NCBI GenBank assembly: GCA_964017235.1
Contig: OZ024931.1
Coordinates: forward strand, 100,644,221 to 100,708,220
DNA: 64,000 nt
Origin: Sabellastarte sp. h YS-2021
Lineage: Eukaryota > Annelida > Polychaeta > Sabellida > Sabellidae
Direction of reading: 5' to 3'
Position 1 is the first letter of the stretch; each line of letters starts with the position of its first letter. The translations under genes were made by a program, and so were the position numbers. Of this stretch, positions 57,031-64,000 are shown piece after piece. Below the pieces are notes generated by a model. That model searched no databases. It worked only from the letters and a program-made list of their open reading frames with translations, and was not told where the DNA came from.

Positions 57031-57035
57031 TTTTT

Positions 57036-57251
57036 AATGGACAATTGCTAATTTGGTCGGTGCAGACCGTCAAACTACAGAAAAAGCCATTCTGTTTTTC
57101 CACCAGAACTGGTCTAGTACTGTGCATTCGCAAGGTAGCGCATGGTGCTTCCTTCCTATCCAGACAACATGACATTATAGCATCTTTTTCATTTGGCACG
57201 CATACTGTGCAGACAGATTTTGGAGAAATTCTCAGAAGTTGAAGAATTTTG
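57036..57251 (+). mobile_element. DIRS left ITR fragment (I)
   Basis: AATGGACAATTGCTAATTTGGT to the leader is homologous to C's left ITR (26598-26810), including GCGCATGGTGCTTCC. The terminal TTTATTGCG is absent and T2 follows. It is a truncated relic. Confidence 0.8.
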
Positions 57252-59447
57252 TGGATACTTTGGTTTAGCGTTCACTACGCCGCCACCGCCGCGCATAGAG
57301 AGATTTTCGGCGTTAACGCTCTCAGAGGAAAACTACACTAGCTAGGTTCACCAAATTTGCAGGATATCCTCATTGGGGGGTAAGCTTCTCTGGGACTGAA
57401 ATTAGCCTCATTCTGAAAATCAAGATGGCTGCCGCAGGCATTTCTTTGAAAATTATGTACATTTTTCTACTGGCTGTTTCTCATAGGTAGAAGGTTGAAT
57501 TTCTTCATAGGTGGTATGTATGATAGATATATAGGTCCTCTACAACCCTGCAGACATTTGACCTTGAAGCTCTTAATTGAAGGTCATCCACGGAGTGCCG
57601 AAGTAACCCACATAGCGGACTTTAAAAGTGCATATATTGGTCCTAGAGGTTTGCAATGTGAAACCAACTTATAGGAAATCATTGCTGCAAATCCTCTGGT
57701 GTGGTCGGATTTAACCTTGGGCCCCTCCTTCAAGGTCGTAGAGGTTTGGGATGGTAAACCAACCTGTAGGAAATAATGGGTTGGGAATTTTTTGGTGTGG
57801 TCGGATTTGACCTTGGGCCCCTCCTTCAAGGTCAAATGAGGATAGTCAAACTTAAAGGTGCTTATAACTCGCTTATTATTGGTCGTAGAGTTTTGGGATG
57901 GTAAACCAACCTGTAGGAAATCATGGGCAGGGAATTTTTTGGTGTGGTCGGATTTGACCTTGGGCCCCTACTTCAAGGTCAAATGAGGATAGTCAAACTT
58001 AAAACTGCTTATAACTCGCTTATTATTGGTCCTAGAGGTTTAGGATGGTAAACCAACATATAGGAAATCATGGGCAGGGAATCTTGTGGTGTGGTCGGAT
58101 TTGACCATGGGCCCCTCCTTCAAGGTCAAACAAGGATAAAACAAGGTTAAAAGTGCTTATAACTTCCTTAATATTGGTCCTAGAGGTTTGGGATGATAAC
58201 GCAACCTATAGGAAACCATGCGCTGGGAATCTTTTGGTGTGTTCAGATTTGACCTTGGGCCCCTCCTTCAAGGTCAAATGAGGATAGTCAAACTTAAAGG
58301 TGCTTATAACTCGCTTATTATTGGTCGTAGAGTTTTGGGATGGTAAACCAACCTGTAGGAAATCATGGGCAGGGAATTTTTTGGTGTGGTCGGATTTGAC
58401 CTTGGGCCCCTACTTCAAGGTCAAATGAGGATAGTCAAACTTAAAACTGCTTATAACTCGCTTATTATTGGTCCTAGAGGTTTAGGATGGTAAACCAACA
58501 TATAGGAAATCATGGGCAGGGAATCTTGTGGTGTGGTCGGATTTGACCATGGGCCCCTCCTTCAAGGTCAAACAAGGATAAAACAAGGTTAAAAGTGCTT
58601 ATAACTTCCTTAATATTGGTCCTAGAGGTTTGGGATGATAACGCAACCTATAGGAAACCATGCGCTGGGAATCTTTTGGTGTGTTCAGATTTGACCTCGA
58701 ACCCCTCTTTCAAGGTCAAATGAGGATAGGCAAACTTTAAAAAGTGCTTATAACTCCCTTATTATTGGTCCTAGAGGTTTGGGATGGTACACCAACCTAT
58801 AGAAAATCATGGGCTTGGAATCTTTTTGTGTGGTCAGATTTGACCATGGGCCCCTCCTTCAAGGTCAAACGAGGATAGCCAAGGTTAAAAGTGCTTATAA
58901 CTTCCTTAATATTGGTCCTAGAGGTTTGGGATGATAACGCAACCTATAGGAAATCATGCGCTGGGAATCTTTTGGTGTGTTCAGATTTGACCTCGGACCC
59001 CTCCTTCAAGGTCAAATGAGGATAGCCAAACTTTAAAAAGTGCTTATCACTCGCTTAATATTGCTCCTAGAGGTTTGAGATGATAAACCAACCTATAGGA
59101 AATCATGGGCTGGGAATCTTTTGGTGTGTTCAGATTTGACCTCGGACCCCTCCTTCAAGGTCAAATGAGGATTGGTAAACCAACCTATAGGTAATCATGG
59201 GCTGGGAATCTTTTTGGTGTGGTCGGATTTAACCGTGGGCCTCTCCTTCAACGTCAAACGAGGATAGCCAAACTTAAAAGTGCTTATAACTCGCTTATTA
59301 TTGATCCTAGAGGTTTGGGATGATAAACCAACATATAGGAAATCATGGGCTGGGAATCTTTTTGTGTGGTCAGATTTGACCTTGGGCCCCTTGTTCAAGG
59401 TCAAACGAGGATAGCCAAACTTAAAATAGGTTATAACTCGTTTATTA
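57252..59447. mobile_element. Satellite-bearing element T2
   Basis: A head (57252-57650) homologous to 1966-2360, followed by about 12 T-type monomers. A block of about 440 bp is duplicated almost exactly (57820-58260 against 58255-58690). The right end is cut by Y2. Confidence 0.8.
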
Positions 59448-60006
59448 TGTCCACCCCACTGGGGGGTGGACATATTATTTTTGCTTTTTCCTCCGTCCGG
59501 CGTCCCACTTGGTTTCCAGACATTTTAGGCAACAGTTCTTATACTATCTTTACCAAATTTGGCATGCAGGTTTATTGGGTTAATAGCTTGTATGGGATTG
59601 CTTTTGGTGATGATAGCTCTATAGCTAACTGAGTAATAGCTACTTTGCTACTTTTGAGTATCTCTTTGGTTTCCAGACATTTTAAGGAATGCTATTAAGC
59701 CTATCTTTCTGAAATTTGGTATGGAGGTTCATTTGGTTAATAGCTTGTATGGGATTTGGGGGTAATTGCTTCATAGATGAGTGAGTAATTAATTAAATAA
59801 ATGAGTAATTGGCTATTTTGAATACTGAAAAGGGCAAATGTGCTTATATCTCCTAAACCGTGCGAGATAGAGCGATTTTGTCGAAATTTTCGACCCACAG
59901 GGTATCTAAGGAATGTAATCTTTGCAATTTTCCAAAAAATTTCCCCTCCCCAAAAATGGTGGCCATTTTGAATTTTCGAATTTTTGCCAAAAATGGCAAA
60001 ACACAA
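59448..60006. mobile_element. TIR element Y, 3'-truncated copy
   Basis: ATGTCCACCCCACTGGGG start inserted in a T monomer. Homologous to 51513-51980. It ends abruptly at DIRS E. Confidence 0.85.
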
Positions 60007-61555
60007 TATTATTGCGCTACAATAGCTTACCATGTGGGACTGAATGCTTTACTGGTTGCCGCGAGGAACTACGACCAACGTCTAAGAAAAAAAGACATTT
60101 ATTCTTGCCCGTAGCCTCAGGTTGTCGTCACGTGATCTGCCCCTTATGTTACAACTTTTCTTGTTGGTCGCCGCCATCTTACAATCTTTGGGAAGTATTT
60201 ACTGCCTTTTTCTTTATATATCTCAGTGCAGTATTATTGTTAAACGTTCCTGTTTATGTATTTCATTTATTACTGTATAAAGCACATTCTGGCCAATTTT
60301 CAGCACTTCGCTTTTGTAAATTGTCCTTATTTTAAGTTTTCTGAACTCGCCTCGACTGGCTTTTTCTTCTGCGAGTTGTTGACTCGAGGTCTACTCGCAT
60401 TTGTTTTATTGCGTTAAAGCAGGTCTTCTCAAGGAAGAACACACCAAACTAGTATAAATACCTAAATACCAAATGCATCTATTTCCTTCCTACCTGCAGA
60501 GAGGCAGGTAAGGTCGACGATCCGTGTGTCACAGCTAATCTTAAAAATATCTTTGTCTTCTTGCGTCGACATACATATATTGGAGGCGTTCAATAATTTT
60601 CGTGAAGATTTTCAGAAATCTTTACAAAAGCAAAAGGAGGTGGATCAGACCTCTTCTTCTGCTCATAAAACGAACACACCCTCCAAAGATCTGGACAAAT
60701 CCTCGAATCCAGTAGTGCTATCGAGTCACTGGAGGTGGAGTTCGCCTCAGAACTTCAAATTTCTCGCCTCGACTCGTATTCTAGTCGCCTCGTAGACGAC
60801 GCGGGTCAAGGTCGTAGTTCGGCCGAGGATCCCTCGAAGGTTGCCTCGACCAGCCCAAAACAATATTCACACTCTTCTAGACAATATGCTGTAGATCCGA
60901 GCTCCTCGGACCACTACTTGGACTATTCTAATGACCCTCAACCAGCCCTAGTAGGCCCAAAGCACTCTGATAAGCCAACACAAGTCGAGGGCCAGATTCG
61001 TACCCTCATCTTCAGAGGAAGATCAGTCCCCTGAACATATGCATAAGTTCTCTAAGCCCTCCAGGAAGTCATACCCTGATCAGGACCACTTAATTCACAG
61101 TTGGAGAAGGAAACCCCAACATGACCCCTACCCTCCTCATTATAGGGAAGTAGCATTGGCTGACATCCCATTCTAATATGCTGAGGAGGTGGATACGTTT
61201 CGACGCATCCTCAAGTTGCCTGAAACTAGGGAATCCTTACCTAGATCTTCAACTGCGGTCATGTCCCTTAAACTAATGAGTAAGGAAATTAATGAGTCCT
61301 GGTAGCGCGGGACTCCTAGGTTCTTATCCTTGGTGAATTTGTTCTGGGGCACAAGTCCTCCTAGGGTGACCATGTTGCCTCTCAATCCAATCATTAAGAA
61401 TGCTTTTGGTAAATTTGATCAGGATTTCCAAACAGCAAATTTACCTGAGGGTAAGTACATCCAACCACCTCCTTCCACTGTCAAGTGGTACCAGCTAGGC
61501 CAGTCTTGTTATGAGGGCAAAATACAAGAGCTGAAAACAGACTTTGCCAAGATTT
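60007..61555 (+). mobile_element. DIRS element E (D family), cut by F
   Basis: Left terminus TATTATTGCGCTACAATAGC inside Y2. The ITR (60011-60200) matches D, with CACGTG in GTCGTCACGTGATC. Gag follows and stops at 61555, where F begins. Confidence 0.85.
60526..61555 (+). pseudogene. DIRS E gag pseudogene, 3'-truncated
   Basis: Readable blocks are LEAFNNFREDFQKSLQK (about 60580-60630), FASELQISRLDSYSS, DPSSSDHYLDYSNDP, YREVALADIP, VDTFRRILKLPETRESLPRS, LPEGKYIQPPPSTVKWYQLG and QELKTDFAKIC. It is collinear with D gag but has more N-terminal sequence. Frameshifts at about 60720 and 61000 and a TAA near 61174 break it. Confidence 0.8.
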
Positions 61556-64000
61556 GTTTTTATTGCGTTAATATATCTTACCTAGTGGACCAGTGCATTT
61601 GTCCGGCGCGCAGCCGGTCCCGCCAAACGTTAGACAAAAACGTCCTGAGCTGGGCTCTGACCGGGACCGGTAGTGTACTCCTCATTCGCCAGGTGTCGTG
61701 ACTGCACCCAGCTCCCCTACTGCGCGTGCGCGCGCATGCGTACTTCCTCTTTTTGTTTGGCGCCATAGTGTGTTAGCGGATAATTTTCAGTAAAATAATC
61801 TTGGAATTATATTGTTTCTTTGCAAACGTGTTAGAAGGAAAACTTCGGATATTGCAAAATATATGTATCATGGCTTCACCAGGACAGAGGCGTGGTAGTT
61901 GTGGCCATGTTATGGCGGGGTTTGACCTTCATAAAAAGTGTGCCCGCTGCAGGGACAAAAAGGTGGGAGATGACCCTTGTGTCAAAGGTCAGGATTGTGA
62001 TTTGTGTGATAAATTGTCTGACTCTCAGAAAGGTATGTTAGCAACTCCACAGTACCAAATCCGAAAAGACAAAAAAGCAGGAATTTTGATCTCTCCTAGT
62101 AAAGTTACTGTTGTGGGTCCAGTGGAGGATCAAGATGAAGTTGAGATGTCTCCGGTCACTGCGCATGCGCAGGGACGGATTGTTACCGGTACCTTCCCGG
62201 TTTCTGACCAGACAAGTACAGGAGACTTTGTCTCCCGTCAGGATTTTGAACTATTAAATAATCAATTGGAGGAAAAATTCGCCCGTTTTGAGGCTCTCCT
62301 TACTAGAACCAACATATTTTCTACTCCAAAGATGCCTGTGCCAACGGGTCAAGCCCATATCTCTGATACGCCTTTTATCAATCCCTCTCCTGATCCCAGA
62401 GCCACCGGTCCGGTGAGGCCTCCGGATCAGGACGTAGAGGATTCTGCTACTTCTGTTAAAAAACAGAAAGGAAAATCAAAACACAAGAAGTCTATCAAAC
62501 CGGCCGCTGCTGCCGGTTCTGCAAGTCAGGTTGCTAGGGACCCTATTCCTCCCAAGACAGTGGTACCCGGTCCGGGTTTACAAGTTCTTGGTGAACCGGA
62601 GGAAACTGTGCCTGCTATCACCAGTGTCTCTTCCTTAGGGTCCACCTCTCAACCGGTCATTACCGGTCCACAGTATACCAGTACTTCTGCTTCCTTTGCA
62701 CCGGATAGTTTTGCTCAGCCGGATCCGGCTCTGTCAGACGGGGAACCCCTTCCGGACCGGTCAGATAAGGAATCCGGTGAGGAGGGTGAACTTTCAGATA
62801 CTGAAATCAATGAGAAAAACGAGGAAATGAACTACAGAGAAACGGTCCGGTCGGTCCGATCCTTTCTTGGCTGGTCTCACATACCAGATTTTGAAGCTTC
62901 AGCAAGTGATGCAGACAACCGTTCTGACAACCCTTGGAAAGGAAAACATCCTCGTCGCTCAGGCAAAGTTTCAGTGGAGTTACCAGCTGACGACTGGCTT
63001 TGCTATAAAATGGAAAAACTGAACACTCGTGTTGCAGAAGGTTACCCTTCTCGTTCCCAGGAAGCCGCAGGTCTGAAACAAGACCAGTTTGTCAGAACAC
63101 CCAAAAGCCAGGCAAAGTGGTATACACAGTCACGACTCAAACAGGATATAAATCAAAGACCTGGACGTACAATCTTTGGCTGGTCGGGTTCCGAAGCATG
63201 CCTGAACTCTCAATTCTCCCGTATTGCCAAGACTTCCTCATATCCATCTTCAGGACCAGCATCTAGGCCTATCCCTCAGGAGATTCTTAGAAGGTGGGAG
63301 CAATGTGCTAAGGAAGGCTCTTTGATTACCAATCACGCAGCAGGGTTCAACAGGTGCGTGAGTGAAATTCAGGACAAAATGAATCAACATATTTCATTTT
63401 TAAACGCTACCATTGTTCAGGGCAAGGCCCCTAAGGAGGTCACCGACGCCATCAAGGACTTGAAAGACTTGTCAGCTTTCCACAGTAGTGTTTCTGTTGC
63501 CTTAGGTACTGCCTTCCAGCACCTCGCAGACAGCTTATTTGTTCAGCTAGCCAACTTCATTTTGTTGAGGAGAGATTCTTATCTCGAGTACGTTAAACCA
63601 GGCCTGAAACCTGATACCTGGAATAAACTACGAAATGCTCCCCTGTTCACTTACGGGCTATTCCCGGATGATGTACTGGCAGTAGCGGAGCAGGATATTC
63701 AAAAGCATGATTCAAACAAGAGTGCTACTGGTCCCGGCCCGGGCACATATCAGCACTCAAAGAAGCATCAATTCCGGTACCAACCATATGGAAAGAAAGA
63801 GAGTCGTCAATCCGGCTTCTCCTCTTCCCAAAATCAACAACCTTGGAGGCAATTCTCGGGCAGAGGCAGGGGTAGGGGTCGTGGTAGAGGTGGATCTGGT
63901 TCTACATACTACTCCAAGCCTGCCCGTGGTACAAAACCATATAAATGACAATCAATATCTACTGAGTCCCCCAGTTGTGTTAAGTTCAAGTTTAGGGGAT
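61556..64000 (+). mobile_element. DIRS element F, left part, youngest copy
   Basis: Left terminus TTTTTATTGCGTTAATATAT, inserted in E gag. ITR 61556-61790 with the CCGGC..GCCGG hairpin (61603-61617). An intact gag follows. The rest of the element is outside the window. CpG content is clearly higher than in the other copies. Confidence 0.88.
61870..63948 (+). CDS. gag: DIRS F Gag protein (intact, 692 codons)
   Basis: The start is ATGGCTTCACCAGGACAG, conserved with B, C and G; an open frame extends further upstream but without homology. Residues 5-55 hold a Cys/His motif (RGSCGHVMAGFDLH, CARCRDK, DPC, CDLCDKL), probably zinc-binding. A coiled, charged segment, a Pro/Ser-rich linker and an acidic EEGELSD stretch lead to YRETVRSVRSFLGWSHIPD. 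Then come DDWLCYKMEKLN, KSQAKWYTQS, a helix-rich domain with FQHLADSLFVQLANF and LRRDSYLEYVKPG, and an RG-repeat tail (SGRGRGRGRGRGG) suited to RNA binding. It should form the element's particle. No stop or frameshift was seen, unlike the other gag copies here. Confidence 0.9.
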   Translation: MASPGQRRGSCGHVMAGFDLHKKCARCRDKKVGDDPCVKGQDCDLCDKLSDSQKGMLATPQYQIRKDKKAGILISPSKVTVVGPVEDQDEVEMSPVTAHAQGRIVTGTFPVSDQTSTGDFVSRQDFELLNNQLEEKFARFEALLTRTNIFSTPKMPVPTGQAHISDTPFINPSPDPRATGPVRPPDQDVEDSATSVKKQKGKSKHKKSIKPAAAAGSASQVARDPIPPKTVVPGPGLQVLGEPEETVPAITSVSSLGSTSQPVITGPQYTSTSASFAPDSFAQPDPALSDGEPLPDRSDKESGEEGELSDTEINEKNEEMNYRETVRSVRSFLGWSHIPDFEASASDADNRSDNPWKGKHPRRSGKVSVELPADDWLCYKMEKLNTRVAEGYPSRSQEAAGLKQDQFVRTPKSQAKWYTQSRLKQDINQRPGRTIFGWSGSEACLNSQFSRIAKTSSYPSSGPASRPIPQEILRRWEQCAKEGSLITNHAAGFNRCVSEIQDKMNQHISFLNATIVQGKAPKEVTDAIKDLKDLSAFHSSVSVALGTAFQHLADSLFVQLANFILLRRDSYLEYVKPGLKPDTWNKLRNAPLFTYGLFPDDVLAVAEQDIQKHDSNKSATGPGPGTYQHSKKHQFRYQPYGKKESRQSGFSSSQNQQPWRQFSGRGRGRGRGRGGSGSTYYSKPARGTKPYK

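Noticed and set aside
60401-60417. Another DIRS left end (TTTTATTGCGTTAA) inside E gag
   Set aside because: Only about 14 bases match; no ITR follows. Likely chance or a relic too short to support.
61578-61766. 62-codon minus-strand ORF in F ITR
   Set aside because: Lies within the inverted repeat and is not conserved in G or C.

Overview
This is eukaryotic, animal nuclear DNA: intron-exon structure, pervasive retrotransposons, satellites and MITEs, and no bacterial-style operons. The only host coding sequence I can support is two exons of a tetraspanin of the TspanC8 type (Tspan5/14/15/17/33 group) on the + strand, at 17581-17679 and 49786-49902. The exon sequence and repeat content suggest a marine invertebrate (a mollusc is my best guess, low confidence). 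The 32,106-bp intron between the exons is built almost entirely of DIRS-type tyrosine-recombinase (YR) retrotransposons nested inside one another.

Layout. 1-4281: right part of DIRS element A, its right end split by satellite-bearing element T1. 4282-5555: a higher-order satellite. 6782-7982: a fold-back element with 49-bp inverted ends. 8092-12996: ancient DIRS remnants (J), interrupted by a 1.92-kb hAT-like element (10646-12566) with perfect 8-bp target duplications. 12997-17550: degenerate tandem repeats of several families. 17581-17679: tetraspanin exon. 17738-23055: DIRS B. 24158-49717: DIRS G, which contains element X, DIRS C (26569-43628) and two related MITE-type elements (H1, H2). 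C in turn contains DIRS D (29068-34770) and satellite-bearing element S (34868-39840), and S encloses a T-type array. 49786-49902: the next tetraspanin exon. 49965-55150: more S-type repeats carrying TIR element Y and a 268-bp MITE. 55799-57030: a dead LINE fragment on the minus strand. 57036-59447: a DIRS terminus fragment and T2. 59448-60006: a second Y copy, cut by DIRS E (60007-61555), which is cut in turn by DIRS F (61556 to the window end). F is the youngest-looking element and has an intact 692-codon gag.

The DIRS elements share one plan: left inverted terminal repeat (ITR), gag with a Cys/His motif and RG-rich tail, then pol with a Cys-rich module, reverse transcriptase (RT), RNase H (RH) and YR, then a 3' region, an internal complementary region (ICR) that reproduces the circle junction, and the right ITR. 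D carries RT-RH-YR in one frame with four stops. C has three stops and a SINE. A, B, G and J are heavily decayed. Five tandem-repeat families with different sequences (T, W, U, X, S) have repeat lengths of about 146-155 bp. All except X share a recognisable core (TAT-A-CTCG-AAAC...TAGAG), which makes the satellites the least explained part of the window. I found no tRNA, rRNA, CRISPR or microbial system.
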